From Viridibacillus sp050278625 (lineage in GTDB: Bacteria > Bacillota > Bacilli > Bacillales_A > Planococcaceae), in the NCBI RefSeq assembly GCF_050278625.1, contig NZ_JBNNTI010000002.1:124001-188000 (forward strand): DNA of 64,000 nucleotides, in the 5' to 3' direction. Position 1 is the stretch's first letter. Every line of letters starts with the position of its first letter. The position numbers and the translations under genes were made by a program. Of the stretch, positions 35,132 through 44,891 are shown piece after piece. Below the pieces are notes generated by a model. The model saw only the letters and a list, made by a program, of their open reading frames with translations, had not been told where the DNA came from and did not search any database.

Positions 35132-35803
35132 TTATCGCTTATCGATTGCTTTTGAAATGGCATCGCCTGCAAGTTGGATAATTTGGACGATAACTATTAA
35201 AATGACAACTGTCGCAATCATGATTGTGTTGTCATAGCGGTAATAACCAAAGCGAATTGCTAAGTCACCAATCCCACCACCGCCGATAATACCGGCCATC
35301 GCAGAGTATGCGACTAAACTAATAACCGTCATTGTAATGCCTTGAATAATACCTGATTTCGCTTCAGGTAATAACACGTCTTTTACAATCATCCACGGTG
35401 TTGCACCGACTGCAATTGATGCTTCTATGACACCTTTATCAATTTCACGCATAGACGTTTCAACAAGTCTCGCGAAAAATGGGATTGCTGCTACGGATAA
35501 TGAAACACTCGCAGCTACTGGCCCAATAGTATCCCCAACTAATATTTTGGTTAGTGGGAACAACGCTACTAATAGAATGATATAAGGAATGGAACGAACA
35601 AGATTGACAATAAACCCTAGAATTCCATTCAAAAAACGGTTTCGTAAAAATAAACCTTTGCTTGTAATAAATAAAATAATACCTAGTGGTAAACCGATGA
35701 TTAGCGAGATGCTAAGTGAAATACCAATCATGAGTAATGTTTCACCAAATGCTTTCCATATATCTGGAAGCATACTAAGGAAATGTTCGAAATCAAATAA
35801 CAT
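35132..35803 (-). CDS. metI: Methionine ABC transporter permease MetI
   Basis: Membrane permease of 223 residues with five predicted helices. The ATPase-contact EAA loop is visible as ASIAVGATPWMIVKDVLLPE. It overlaps metN by 11 nt and precedes metQ by 15 bp, so the three genes are translated from one messenger. The FAETL-like N-terminus and final VVILIVIVQIIQLAGDAIS helix are as in other MetI proteins. Confidence 0.96.
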   Translation of the reverse strand: MLFDFEHFLSMLPDIWKAFGETLLMIGISLSISLIIGLPLGIILFITSKGLFLRNRFLNGILGFIVNLVRSIPYIILLVALFPLTKILVGDTIGPVAASVSLSVAAIPFFARLVETSMREIDKGVIEASIAVGATPWMIVKDVLLPEAKSGIIQGITMTVISLVAYSAMAGIIGGGGIGDLAIRFGYYRYDNTIMIATVVILIVIVQIIQLAGDAISKAIDKR

Positions 35804-36806
35804 CGTTAATCACCTCCACAAACGCACCGCGCCCTTCTAAATAGGAAACGGCTCTCTTCACATTATCCGGATGACCTTGTAGCTCCATTAGGAAAATGCC
35901 AAGCGGTTTTTCTTGAATATACTCAATAGTGCCGTGCAGGAAATTCCCGTGTACATCAAAGTTTTGAATCATATCTGAGATGACACCCTCACCAGCGACA
36001 TCCCCTTTGAATAACACTTTAACCATCTTCCCTTTGACACCTTTAAGAATTGTTGGCGGAAGTTCAAATGATACAACACTACTGATAAACTCTTGGGTTA
36101 AAGGCTCAACTGGATTTGCAAAAATGTCATAGACAGAACCCTCTTCAATGACTTTCCCGTCTTGCATAACAACCATGCGATCACAAATTTCTTTGACAAC
36201 ATCCATTTCATGAGTAATCAGGACGATTGTAATATCAAACTCACGGTTGATTTTCTTCAGTAAGCGTAAAATAGAAACTGTCGTTTTTGGATCAAGTGCT
36301 GATGTTGCTTCATCACAAAGTAGTATAGATGGGTTATTTGCAAGTGCTCGGGCGATACCAACACGTTGCTTTTGACCGCCACTTAATTGTGCTGGATAGA
36401 CATCGATTTTCTCAGCTAAACCAACCATTTCTAACAATTCTTTTACACGAGCTTTAATACGAGCTGGCGGTGTAGCTGCTGCTCTTAAAGCAAATTCGAT
36501 GTTCTCACCGACAGTTTTTTGACTGATTAAGTAAAAATGTTGAAAAATCATACCGATTTTCAAACGAGCTTTTCGAAGTTGCTCACCTTTTAGCTTCGTT
36601 AAGTCTTGACCATTTACAACGATACTGCCACTCGTTGGTCGCTCTAATAAATTGATACAACGTAGAAGTGAGCTTTTCCCTGCTCCAGAGTAGCCTACGA
36701 TACCGAAGACTTCACCTTTGTTGATTTTCAATGATACGTTATTTACGCCCGTAACCTTCCCTTTTTTTGTTTTATATATTTTCATAAGATTCTGAATCTT
36801 GAGCAT
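35793..36806 (-). CDS. metN: Methionine ABC transporter ATP-binding protein MetN
   Basis: ATPase of 337 residues that drives methionine uptake. Walker A is GYSGAGKSSLL, the signature QLSGGQKQRVGIARAL, Walker B ILLCDEATSALDP, and the H-loop ITHEM. The C-terminal 90 residues form the NIL/ACT-like regulatory domain that senses methionine in MetN proteins. GAGGG precedes the ATG. It is the first gene of metNIQ and is controlled by the SAM-I riboswitch at 36870-37024. Confidence 0.96.
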   Translation of the reverse strand: MLKIQNLMKIYKTKKGKVTGVNNVSLKINKGEVFGIVGYSGAGKSSLLRCINLLERPTSGSIVVNGQDLTKLKGEQLRKARLKIGMIFQHFYLISQKTVGENIEFALRAAATPPARIKARVKELLEMVGLAEKIDVYPAQLSGGQKQRVGIARALANNPSILLCDEATSALDPKTTVSILRLLKKINREFDITIVLITHEMDVVKEICDRMVVMQDGKVIEEGSVYDIFANPVEPLTQEFISSVVSFELPPTILKGVKGKMVKVLFKGDVAGEGVISDMIQNFDVHGNFLHGTIEYIQEKPLGIFLMELQGHPDNVKRAVSYLEGRGAFVEVINDVI

Positions 36807-36869
36807 ATTGTATCCCTCAAATCTGTTTATATTATATAAATTCTATAGAATTACTAGGTATTTTCTATT

Positions 36870-37024
36870 AAAAAATACTTCTTTCAATTTTCTGAAAGAA
36901 GTATCGTAAATGTAAATTGGCGATTTATCTTCCAGAATGCACTCATTCTGCAGGAATTGGCACCTTCCCTTTTCAGGGGGTTGCCGGACGTCATAGGGCC
37001 TATCCCTCGGTCTCTCTAGATAAA
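36870..37024 (-). promoter_or_regulatory. SAM-I riboswitch (S-box) with terminator upstream of metNIQ
   Basis: Read leftward, the aptamer spans 37024-36925. P1 is formed by TTTATCT and AGATAAA, and the core contains AGAGAGACCGAGGGATAGGC, CTATGACGTCCGGCAACC and GAAGGTGCCAATTCC. A 12-bp terminator stem (36875-36886 with 36893-36904) and a U tract follow at 36870. High SAM should stop transcription before metN. Class and mechanism are well established. Confidence 0.95.
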
Positions 37025-37105
37025 GTTCAATATTCGTTTGTAAGTTATGAACTAAATATTACGGTGTAATAATCTAGTTGTCAAACACTTTTTTGAAATT
37101 CTGTA

Positions 37106-37894
37106 TTATTTCAAAATATCTTTATATAATTCAGGTCGTCGATCATCATACACTGGAATTCTTTGGCGAATTTCATCAACTATAGAGAAATCGATATCGA
37201 TAATCGCCATTTCTTCATCTTCTCCACCAGTCCATAATACTTCACCCCAAGGTTCAATAACCATTGATTGACCGTTGAAATTCTGTTTTTTATGGCTAAT
37301 TCGATTTACTGCAATAACAAAACATTGGCTTTCAATTGCACGTGCTTGTAATAACGTTTTCCAATGATCAATACGTGGTGTTGGCCATTGTGCAGAAACA
37401 AAAATTACTTTTGCTCCGTTTAACGCGTGTAGGCGTAACCACTCCGGAAAACGAATATCGTAGCAAATAACACCAGCTGCTGGAATATCACCCAGCTCAA
37501 AGTTATTTTTCTTATCACCAGCTGATAAATACAAATGCTCGTCCATTAAACGGAAAAGATGTGCTTTGTCATATTCGCTGACAAGCTCCCCTTTATTGTT
37601 ATAGACGTACATCGTATTGTAGAATTCACCATCTTTTTTTGTCGATACTGAGCCACCAACTATATGAATTTGCAGTTCTTTCGAAAGCTTTTGTAAAAAA
37701 TCCTTCGTACGCTCCCCGTTTGGATCTGCTAGCTCTTCTAATTTCTTTAAAGCATAGCTAGAATTCCACATTTCAGGAAGAATTGCGAGTTCTGCTCCCT
37801 TATCCGCAGCCTCTCTAATAAATTTTTCAACGTTTGAAAAATTTTTTTCAATGTCCCCGAAGGCAACATTTAACTGTATACATGCAATTTTCAT
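37106..37894 (-). CDS. mtnU: Carbon-nitrogen hydrolase MtnU (omega-amidase type)
   Basis: Nitrilase-superfamily amidase of 262 residues. In the methionine salvage pathway the family hydrolyses 2-oxo-acid omega-amides left by MtnE-type transamination of glutamine. The catalytic triad is Glu41 (LPEMW), Lys110 (YDKAHLF) and Cys144 (VICYDIRF). The ATG at 37894 has GGTGGAG upstream; a longer frame start at 37915 lacks one. It is divergent from mtnE, as expected for salvage partners. Confidence 0.88.
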   Translation of the reverse strand: MKIACIQLNVAFGDIEKNFSNVEKFIREAADKGAELAILPEMWNSSYALKKLEELADPNGERTKDFLQKLSKELQIHIVGGSVSTKKDGEFYNTMYVYNNKGELVSEYDKAHLFRLMDEHLYLSAGDKKNNFELGDIPAAGVICYDIRFPEWLRLHALNGAKVIFVSAQWPTPRIDHWKTLLQARAIESQCFVIAVNRISHKKQNFNGQSMVIEPWGEVLWTGGEDEEMAIIDIDFSIVDEIRQRIPVYDDRRPELYKDILK

Positions 37895-38073
37895 AACTCC
37901 ACCACCTGTAGACATTTTCTTTAAAAAGTTATAATATTTCTCTTATTATTGCGACTATTTTATACATACGTCTATTTTATCCACAAAGTAGTTATTGTGT
38001 ATAGAGTATTTAGCGAAAGTTTTTGTAGATAACAAATTTTCGAACAAAATAATTCAAGGGGGTTAGCTCAAAG

Positions 38074-39237
38074 ATGGAATTTTCAACGAGATTACAGCAA
38101 TTGCCGAAACAGTTTTTCGCAACATTAGTACAAAAAGTAGGTGCCGCAGTGGCGGAAGGTAGAGATGTCATCAATTTAGGACAAGGTAATCCCGACCAGC
38201 CAACACCTCCACATATTGTAAAAGCTATGCAGGATGCTGTTACTAATCCGCAAGCTCATAAATACTCACCATTCCGTGGCTTACCTGAATTTAAGGAAGC
38301 AATTGCTGCATTTTATGCGCGAGAATACGGTGTTGAAATTGATGCAAATACGGAAGTAGCCATACTTTTCGGCACGAAAATTGGCGTAGTCGAATTACCT
38401 TTAGCTATTATGAACCCTGGAGATTCAATGCTACTCCCAGACCCTGGTTATCCAGACTATTGGTCAGGTGTGGCACTAGCTGAAGTCAAGTTCGATACAC
38501 TTCCGCTACTACCTGAAAACAACTTCCTACCTGATTACACAACTGTGTCAGATGAGGTAAAAAATCGTTCGAAACTAATGTATTTAAATTATCCAAACAA
38601 CCCAACTGGAGCTGTTGCGAATTTATCATTTTTTGATGAAACTGTGCAGTTCGCAAAAGATAACGATATTGCCATAATGCATGACTTTGCATACGGAGCA
38701 ATTGGCTTTGATGGTGAAAAACCAGTGAGTTTTTTACAAGCTGACGGAGCTAAAGACGTTGGCGTTGAGCTATATACTTTATCAAAAACATATAATATGG
38801 CCGGATGGCGTATTGGCTTTGCAGTTGGTAACGCCAAACTGATTGAAGCATTAAATTTAGTACAAGATCATCTATTTGTCAGCATTTTCCCTGCAGTGCA
38901 AGAGGCTGGCATTGCCGCACTTACTAACCCACAAGATTGCGTAACCGAGTTAGTGGCTATGTATGAAAGCCGCCGAAACGCATTAAACGTTGCTTGCGAA
39001 CGTATTGGCTGGGCTGTGAAAGCACCAAAGGGGTCATTCTTTGCATGGCTTCCTGTACCAGAAGGTTATACAAGTGAAGAATTTGCTGATTTATTACTTG
39101 AAAAAGCTGATGTAGCAGTTGCTGCTGGTAATGGTTTTGGAGAATACGGAGAAGGGTACGTACGTGTAGGCCTGCTTGTTGATGAGGACAGGCTTCATGA
39201 AGCGATAAAACGTATCTCTAAACTAAATTTATTTTAA
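38074..39237 (+). CDS. mtnE: Aminotransferase MtnE (methionine salvage)
   Basis: Class I/II PLP aminotransferase of 387 residues. In methionine salvage it transfers an amino group, usually from glutamine, to 2-oxo-4-methylthiobutanoate to form methionine. The PLP Lys is in TLSKTYNMAGWRIGFAVG and the YLNYPNNPTGAV motif is typical. Pairing with mtnU supports this role over other aminotransferases. AAGGGGG lies about 12 nt before the ATG. I see no S-box in its leader, so it may be unregulated by SAM. Confidence 0.86.
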   Translation: MEFSTRLQQLPKQFFATLVQKVGAAVAEGRDVINLGQGNPDQPTPPHIVKAMQDAVTNPQAHKYSPFRGLPEFKEAIAAFYAREYGVEIDANTEVAILFGTKIGVVELPLAIMNPGDSMLLPDPGYPDYWSGVALAEVKFDTLPLLPENNFLPDYTTVSDEVKNRSKLMYLNYPNNPTGAVANLSFFDETVQFAKDNDIAIMHDFAYGAIGFDGEKPVSFLQADGAKDVGVELYTLSKTYNMAGWRIGFAVGNAKLIEALNLVQDHLFVSIFPAVQEAGIAALTNPQDCVTELVAMYESRRNALNVACERIGWAVKAPKGSFFAWLPVPEGYTSEEFADLLLEKADVAVAAGNGFGEYGEGYVRVGLLVDEDRLHEAIKRISKLNLF

Positions 39238-39267
39238 GAAATCACATTAAACAAATTGCCTAATAAA

Positions 39268-39297
39268 AAATGCTCAGCAAATCTGCTGAGCATTTAA
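39268..39297. terminator. Bidirectional terminator between mtnE and kbl
   Basis: A perfect 12-bp stem (39268-39279 with 39284-39295) with a 4-nt loop has A and T tracts on both sides and serves both convergent genes. Confidence 0.9.
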
Positions 39298-39299
39298 AA

Positions 39300-40490
39300 T
39301 TATGAAATTACCCCTAGTTCTTTACCTACTTTTTCATAAGTAGCTAAAGCCTCATCTAGCATTTCTTTTGTATGTGCGGCAGTTGGCATGTTACGCACGC
39401 GTCCAGTGCCTTTTGGTACAGTTGGGAAGACGATTGATTTAGCGTATACGCCTTCTTCAAAAAGACGAGCAGAAAATGCTTGAGTTAGTTTTTCGTCACC
39501 TATGATACATGGTGTAATCGGTGTTTCAGATGCTCCGATATTAAATCCAAGTTTTTTCAGACCTGCTTTTAAATAATCACCATTTTCCCATAGTTGATCA
39601 CAAAGATCCGTTGAATCAATTAGCATTTGAACTGCCGCAGTAATTGCAGCAACATCACCTGGTGGTAAAGCTGTTGAGAATAAAAATGGACGTGAACGTA
39701 CTTTTAACCAATCGATTAAATTCTTCTTACCTGCTACGTAACCACCTACTACACCGATTGCTTTAGACAGTGTACCGATTTGGAAGTCAATTTCTTTTTC
39801 TAAGCCGAAATGCTTCACTGTACCTTTACCTTTACCCGTAACACCTGATCCATGAGCATCATCTACATATGTAATAAGATCAAATTCTTTCGCAATTTCT
39901 ACGATTTTAGGAAGTTTAGCGATATCTCCATCCATTGAAAATACACCGTCAGTGATGACCATCACTTTATTGTATAAGCCTGATTCAGTCGCTGCTTTTG
40001 CTTTAGCACGTAAATCATCCATGTCAGAGTGGTTAAACGCAATAATTTTTGCTTTTGATAAGCGGCAGCCATCAATAATAGATGCGTGATTCAATTGATC
40101 AGAAAGGATAGCATCATTTTTGTCCATAACAGCAGAAATAGCTGCCATATTACAGTTAAAGCCTGATTGGTATGAAATGGCTGCTTCAGTACCTTTGAAT
40201 TCCGCTAGTTTCGCTTCTAATTTAACGTGAAGATCGAGTGTTCCATTGATTGTGCGGACTGCCCCAGCACCTACACCGTATTTTTCGATTGCTTCTTGAG
40301 CAATTTTCTTTAAGTTATCATTTGTTGCCAAGCCAAGATAGTTATTTGAAGATAGGTTGACCAAATTTTTGCCACGCACTTGAATAACTGAACCGTTAGG
40401 GCCTTCTACTGGATCTATTTCGTTGTATAAGCCTTGGTCGCGCAGTTGTTGCAAGTTGTCATCTACGAATGTGTTCAGTATGTTTGACAA
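39300..40490 (-). CDS. kbl: Glycine C-acetyltransferase (2-amino-3-ketobutyrate CoA ligase)
   Basis: PLP enzyme of the alpha-oxoamine synthase family that cleaves 2-amino-3-ketobutyrate with CoA to glycine and acetyl-CoA, completing threonine degradation begun by Tdh. The PLP Lys is in GTLSKAIGVVGGYVAG. The substrate region YVDDAHGSGVTGKGKGTVKH and SSNNYLGLA are typical. A TTG at 40490 is chosen because AAAGGA lies 8 nt upstream; an ATG at 40499 overlaps that site. 396 residues is the normal length. It is distant from tdh but has a similar candidate operator. Confidence 0.92.
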   Translation of the reverse strand: MSNILNTFVDDNLQQLRDQGLYNEIDPVEGPNGSVIQVRGKNLVNLSSNNYLGLATNDNLKKIAQEAIEKYGVGAGAVRTINGTLDLHVKLEAKLAEFKGTEAAISYQSGFNCNMAAISAVMDKNDAILSDQLNHASIIDGCRLSKAKIIAFNHSDMDDLRAKAKAATESGLYNKVMVITDGVFSMDGDIAKLPKIVEIAKEFDLITYVDDAHGSGVTGKGKGTVKHFGLEKEIDFQIGTLSKAIGVVGGYVAGKKNLIDWLKVRSRPFLFSTALPPGDVAAITAAVQMLIDSTDLCDQLWENGDYLKAGLKKLGFNIGASETPITPCIIGDEKLTQAFSARLFEEGVYAKSIVFPTVPKGTGRVRNMPTAAHTKEMLDEALATYEKVGKELGVIS

Positions 40491-40609
40491 GAATATCATC
40501 CTTTCAATTTCCGATAAAAATATTGTAGCATACTTCCATAATTATTTGTACATCTGAAAAGAACCGTTATAAATAATAAGATAAAAATCATTGAAATTAC
40601 TACATATAC

Positions 40610-40628
40610 TGTCCTTACAAGAAATACA
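40610..40628. promoter_or_regulatory. Candidate operator upstream of kbl similar to the tdh sites
   Basis: TGTCCTTACAAGAAATACA agrees with the tdh copy 2 at 14 of 19 positions, including the central TTACA and the AATACA arm. It lies about 120 bp upstream of the kbl start. The match is only suggestive. Confidence 0.3.
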
Positions 40629-40736
40629 GTTGTACACTCAGAAAAATTAGAATACTTATTTTCTTGTTGTATCTTGGTGAAAATGGTGCCTCATCAGTGT
40701 ATTTTAATAAGTAATATCATCATTCTAGATTAATAA

Positions 40737-40766
40737 AAAATGAGCAGACAATTGTCTACTCATTTT
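40737..40766 (-). terminator. Terminator of the YczE-like gene
   Basis: A stem with one internal mismatch pair (40737-40749 with 40754-40766) precedes the convergent gene end; A and T flanks are present. Confidence 0.7.
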
Positions 40767-40770
40767 CTAC

Positions 40771-41412
40771 TTATTTCGTTAACTCTGAAAATGTTACTTG
40801 TTCTTCACCCATACATCTCAACAATAACTTACGATTGTACGCGAGTGAAAACTGCACAATAGGTCCTAGACCGAATGCCATAAGGACCGTACCAAGACCA
40901 ACAGGACCACCAAGTAACCATCCTGCTACTGCAACAGTTACTTCCATAATTGTACGCGCTTTAGTAATACTTAGACCTAGCTTGTCCACAGCTAAAAGCA
41001 TTAAGCTATCACGAGGACCAGCACCTAAATTTGTTGAAATGTACATTCCGCCACCTATACCTAGTAAAACAATACCTATAATGAAGCTAAAAAATTGTAA
41101 TGCTAAATGATCCACATCAGGTAATAACCAGTTGAAGAAGTCAATGAATATACCGATGCTCAGCATATTGATAAAGGTACCTATTTTAGGTAATTGCCGA
41201 GTGCCAATTGCTGTAATACCTATAATAATAAGGCCTGTAATAATCGACCAGCTACCAATGGAAAAACCAAAGTTTTTGAATAGACCTATATGCAGCACAT
41301 CCCATGAGCCTACCCCAAAGGTTTGTCCTTTAATTGTTAATGAAACACCGAGTGCAATGACGATAAGCCCCATCATAAAAAACACCCAGCGCAAACTATT
41401 TATTTTATTCAC
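40771..41412 (-). CDS. YczE/YitT-type membrane protein
   Basis: A 213-residue inner-membrane protein with five to six predicted helices, of the YczE type (DUF161/YitT-related membrane domain). The motif TFGVGSWDVLHIGLFKNFGFSIG early and GAGPRDSLMLLAVDKLGLS later are characteristic. No soluble DUF2179 domain is present, unlike the second family member at 51543. The start codon is GTG, with AGAAGGA upstream. Function is unknown. It is a single gene. Confidence 0.82.
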   Translation of the reverse strand: MNKINSLRWVFFMMGLIVIALGVSLTIKGQTFGVGSWDVLHIGLFKNFGFSIGSWSIITGLIIIGITAIGTRQLPKIGTFINMLSIGIFIDFFNWLLPDVDHLALQFFSFIIGIVLLGIGGGMYISTNLGAGPRDSLMLLAVDKLGLSITKARTIMEVTVAVAGWLLGGPVGLGTVLMAFGLGPIVQFSLAYNRKLLLRCMGEEQVTFSELTK

Positions 41413-41536
41413 AAAAATCCTTCTTTCTACAGAAAAATGAAAAGCCCTCTACGCAAGAAGCATAAAGCGGCTTTTCAATGATAACTAAACTATTATAACA
41501 AAATACGGCCCTATTTAAAATACAACTATCCTAGAT

Positions 41537-42031
41537 TTATATAATAGAGGCGAATTTAGCATTAATGACTTTTGCTAAGTCTGCTGGTTGAATGCAAATT
41601 TGCATACCTATTTTCCCAGCGCTAACAAAGATATGATCAATCGATTTAGCAGATTCATCTATGAAGGTTGAAAACAACTTTTTCATACCAATAGGTGAAC
41701 AGCCACCTCTGATATATCCTGTAGTTGGCAATAAGTCTTTAACATGTAGCATTTCTATTTTCTTTTCTCCAACAGCCTTTGCAGCAGCCTTCAGATTGAG
41801 TTCTGCTGCTACTGGAATGACAAAAACGTAAAATTTTCCTTTGCCAGCAGTAGCAATAAGTGTTTTAAAAACATTCTCGACAGGTTGTCCAATTTTACCT
41901 GCAACTGTAATGCCATCGACTTGACCATCTGTAATTCCATATTCTGTCAGTGAGTATGGCACTTTTTTTTGATCTAATAAGCGGACTGCATTTGTTTTTT
42001 GTACTTTTGCATTTTTAGCCAAAACATTCAC
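41537..42031 (-). CDS. ybaK: Cys-tRNA(Pro)/Cys-tRNA(Cys) deacylase YbaK
   Basis: A 164-residue YbaK protein that in characterised members hydrolyses mischarged Cys-tRNA(Pro). Diagnostic motifs are KTNAVRLLDQKKVPYSL at the start and the GGCSPIGMKK motif near 115. The start codon is GTG at 42031, only 2 nt after AGGAG; a TTG at 42022 is a plausible alternative with an 11-nt gap. The gene begins 5 bp after the upstream reading frame ends, so it is co-transcribed. A different YbaK/EbsC paralogue is at 1577-2044. Confidence 0.9.
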   Translation of the reverse strand: MNVLAKNAKVQKTNAVRLLDQKKVPYSLTEYGITDGQVDGITVAGKIGQPVENVFKTLIATAGKGKFYVFVIPVAAELNLKAAAKAVGEKKIEMLHVKDLLPTTGYIRGGCSPIGMKKLFSTFIDESAKSIDHIFVSAGKIGMQICIQPADLAKVINAKFASII

Positions 42032-42036
42032 TTCTC

Positions 42037-42573
42037 CTAAGCAATACGATAAAAGCTAGGCTTTGTCACTCTAAATCCTGATTTCCCCATCTGTACATGA
42101 TATGAATAACGAGAAATTGCTCGATCGAATAGACGCTGTTTAAGCCTTTGCTCTAATGTTTGTGTTAAATTTGTTACTTGCCCAAATTGATTAGTAGAAT
42201 TTTCTGTTGTAACTTGTTGATTTACTTCGGTGATTTGATCACGATTTCGCTGGATTATCTCAGTTGCACCTTCAGCATTGCGTATATCTTCCTTCATAGG
42301 TTCCGACGTCTGTTCCATGTTATCCCTTGCTTTAGCACGGAATTGCTGATCCTTTTGTTGAAGCTCACGAATAGCAGCTTGGACTTCCGGCTGATGTTGT
42401 TTTTCCTTTTTACCCGTAAGCAAGTCCATTAGCTCTTCCAAAGCTGGATTCGACTTTGGTTGGAAATACTGTGCTGTTTTACGATAAGCATCTCCTGCAT
42501 TCTTTTGCCTAAGAGTTCGTTTACGATTTTCAATTTCTGTATACTGATTGTTTAGTAGAGCAGCTAATTTCAT
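42037..42573 (-). CDS. Coiled, Gln-rich protein of unknown function
   Basis: A 178-residue hydrophilic protein. It is rich in Gln, Glu and Arg and predicted mostly helical, with the stretch NRKRTLRQKNAGDAYRKTAQ and later a repetitive Gln-rich region. No signal peptide or membrane segment is seen. The ATG at 42573 has AGAGGTG upstream; a longer frame start at 42582 is a GTG. It is the first gene of a pair with ybaK. I recognise no family. Confidence 0.6.
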   Translation of the reverse strand: MKLAALLNNQYTEIENRKRTLRQKNAGDAYRKTAQYFQPKSNPALEELMDLLTGKKEKQHQPEVQAAIRELQQKDQQFRAKARDNMEQTSEPMKEDIRNAEGATEIIQRNRDQITEVNQQVTTENSTNQFGQVTNLTQTLEQRLKQRLFDRAISRYSYHVQMGKSGFRVTKPSFYRIA

Positions 42574-42691
42574 GCAAATCACCTCTTTTCTAATATCATT
42601 ATAGTTAAAACTATTTTAACACCGTTGTCTGAAAATTCAAAAGGTCATTATTCTCAAATATTTACAATATTTATTGGTAAAAAATACCCAT

Positions 42692-44875
42692 TTATTCGTC
42701 TTTTGTTCCTAAAAGTTTCTTCAGTGCCTCTGCCATTGCATTGTTTTGTGGTTGATCATCTTGTTTTTTCATGTACTTTTGGACTTCTTTTTTAGAAACT
42801 TTTGTATTGCCAGTTTCCTTCTTACGCTTCTCAAATACAGACAATTTCTCACGATGGCCACATGAGCAAACGAAAATGCGTCCTTCTCCTTCACCACGAA
42901 GTTCCAATTTCTTATGACAAACTGGACAACGTGCATTCGTCACCATTGATACTTTTTTCTTGTGGCCGCAAGTTCGATCTTGGCAAACAAGCATTTTACC
43001 GCGTTTACCATTTACCTCAAGTAATAATTTCCCACAATCAGGACATCTTTTCCCTGTAACATTATCATGCTTGAACTTTTGATCGCTCTTTTTAATATCA
43101 CTAACAGCCTTTTTAGAAAAATTAACCATGTTGTTAATGAAATCGCCTTTCTTTGCTGATCCTTTTGCAATTTTAGTTAATTGTTGTTCCCACTCAGCAG
43201 TTAAAGCAGGTGATTTTAGATCTGTTGGTACTAACTCTAATAACTGACGACCTTTGGAAGTAGCATAAAGGTCCTTCCCTTTTTTCTCAATCAAAAATGA
43301 ATTAAATAACTTCTCAATAATATCAGCACGGGTTGCAACGGTACCGATACCACCTGTTTCGTTTAATGTTTTAATTAAATCCTTCGATTCGCCACTCATA
43401 AATTGGGATGGATTTTCCATTGCTGCAAGTAATGTTCCTTCATTGAAATAAGCTGGTGGCTTTGTATCCCCTTGTGTCATAGCGATGGCACGGATAGCGA
43501 TTCTATCACCTTTAGTGTAGCTTGGTAGTGAACGCTCATCTGTGTCGTCATCATCATCTTGTTGATAAACACGTTTCCAGCCTTCATCACGAATTGTACG
43601 ACCTTTTACTTTAAATACTTCATTGCCAACAGCTAACGTAACCGTTGTTTGATCATATTGAAATGGACCAAAGAAGACAGCTAAAAAACGTTTGACGATT
43701 AAATCGTATAGACGACGTTCTTTATCAGACAAATCTTGTAACATAGCCACTTCTTCAGTTGGGATGATAGCATGGTGGTCAGATACTTTTGCATTATCAA
43801 TAACACCCTTTTGTGGTTGCACTGAATTATTACGCAATAAAAGATTCGCTGCAGCTCGGTTATCCCCAACAGCTGATGCTTTAATACGATCTTTTAAAGT
43901 GCTCTTCATATCATCCGTTAAATGCTTTGAATCCGTACGTGGATACGTAACAATCTTATGACGCTCATAAAGATTTTGCAGCGTTGAAAGTGTTTCTTTT
44001 GCAGACCAACTCCAGCGTTTGTGTGCTTCTTTTTGTAATTCAGTCAAATCAAATAATGTTGGAGCAGATTGACGTTTTGGGGAAGTTTGAATATCTTGAA
44101 TAACCCCTTCAGTAACAGTATCTAATGTTTTTAGTAATTGTTCTATTTTATCCTTTTGGAAAGACTGTGATTGGTTATTTTGGCGGTCAAACCAAGTGAA
44201 TTTTGTATCGTTTGTATGTGCTTGTAAGCCATAATACGTTTTTGGCTTAAAGTTTTTAATTTGTTGTTCACGTTCAGCAATCATTGCTAGAGTAGGTGTT
44301 TGTACACGACCTGTTGATAATTGCGCATTATATTTTACCGTTAAAGCACGTGTTGCGTTAATACCAACAACCCAGTCCGCTTCAGCACGAGCGACAGCTG
44401 CCTCATATAAATGTTCATAAGAACGACCGTCTTTTAAATTTTTGAAGCCATCTTTAATAGCTTTATCCGTCACTGATGAAATCCATAAACGTTTAACCGG
44501 TTTACGACATTTAGCTTTTTCTAGTATCCAACGAGCTACTAACTCCCCTTCACGTCCCGCATCTGTCGCAATAATAATTTGATTAACGTCTTGTCGCATC
44601 AATTGTGCTTTCACAGAATTGTATTGCTTGGTAGTTTGACGAATAGGTACGAGTTTAAATGGATTCGGTAAAATAGGCAAATCTTCCATTTTCCACTCTT
44701 TAAACTTTTGATCGTACTGTTCTGGATCTGCATGAGTAACTAAGTGGCCAAGTGCCCAAGTAACGATATATTGTGGCCCCTCAAGAAAGCCATTTCCTTT
44801 TTTCGTGCATCCTAATACACGCGCGATATCACGTGCTACAGATGGTTTTTCTGCTAAAACTAAGCTTTTTTCCAT
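42692..44875 (-). CDS. topB: DNA topoisomerase III
   Basis: Type IA topoisomerase of 727 residues that relaxes negatively supercoiled DNA and unlinks replication intermediates. The Toprim domain begins SLVLAEKPSVARDIARVLG and contains TDAGREGELVARW. The catalytic Tyr lies in YPRTDSKHL. The C-terminal tail has two zinc-ribbon-like CxxC modules (CPDCGKLL, then CPVCHKKLEL and CSCGH). AAGGAG precedes the ATG. The TetR gene lies 16 bp upstream on the same strand and may share its transcript. Confidence 0.96.
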   Translation of the reverse strand: MEKSLVLAEKPSVARDIARVLGCTKKGNGFLEGPQYIVTWALGHLVTHADPEQYDQKFKEWKMEDLPILPNPFKLVPIRQTTKQYNSVKAQLMRQDVNQIIIATDAGREGELVARWILEKAKCRKPVKRLWISSVTDKAIKDGFKNLKDGRSYEHLYEAAVARAEADWVVGINATRALTVKYNAQLSTGRVQTPTLAMIAEREQQIKNFKPKTYYGLQAHTNDTKFTWFDRQNNQSQSFQKDKIEQLLKTLDTVTEGVIQDIQTSPKRQSAPTLFDLTELQKEAHKRWSWSAKETLSTLQNLYERHKIVTYPRTDSKHLTDDMKSTLKDRIKASAVGDNRAAANLLLRNNSVQPQKGVIDNAKVSDHHAIIPTEEVAMLQDLSDKERRLYDLIVKRFLAVFFGPFQYDQTTVTLAVGNEVFKVKGRTIRDEGWKRVYQQDDDDDTDERSLPSYTKGDRIAIRAIAMTQGDTKPPAYFNEGTLLAAMENPSQFMSGESKDLIKTLNETGGIGTVATRADIIEKLFNSFLIEKKGKDLYATSKGRQLLELVPTDLKSPALTAEWEQQLTKIAKGSAKKGDFINNMVNFSKKAVSDIKKSDQKFKHDNVTGKRCPDCGKLLLEVNGKRGKMLVCQDRTCGHKKKVSMVTNARCPVCHKKLELRGEGEGRIFVCSCGHREKLSVFEKRKKETGNTKVSKKEVQKYMKKQDDQPQNNAMAEALKKLLGTKDE

Positions 44876-44891
44876 ATAAATTCTTATCTCC

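Noticed and set aside
37916..38073. S-box before mtnE
   Set aside because: No GGCCC or CCGGCAACC elements are present, so no SAM-I riboswitch can be drawn there.
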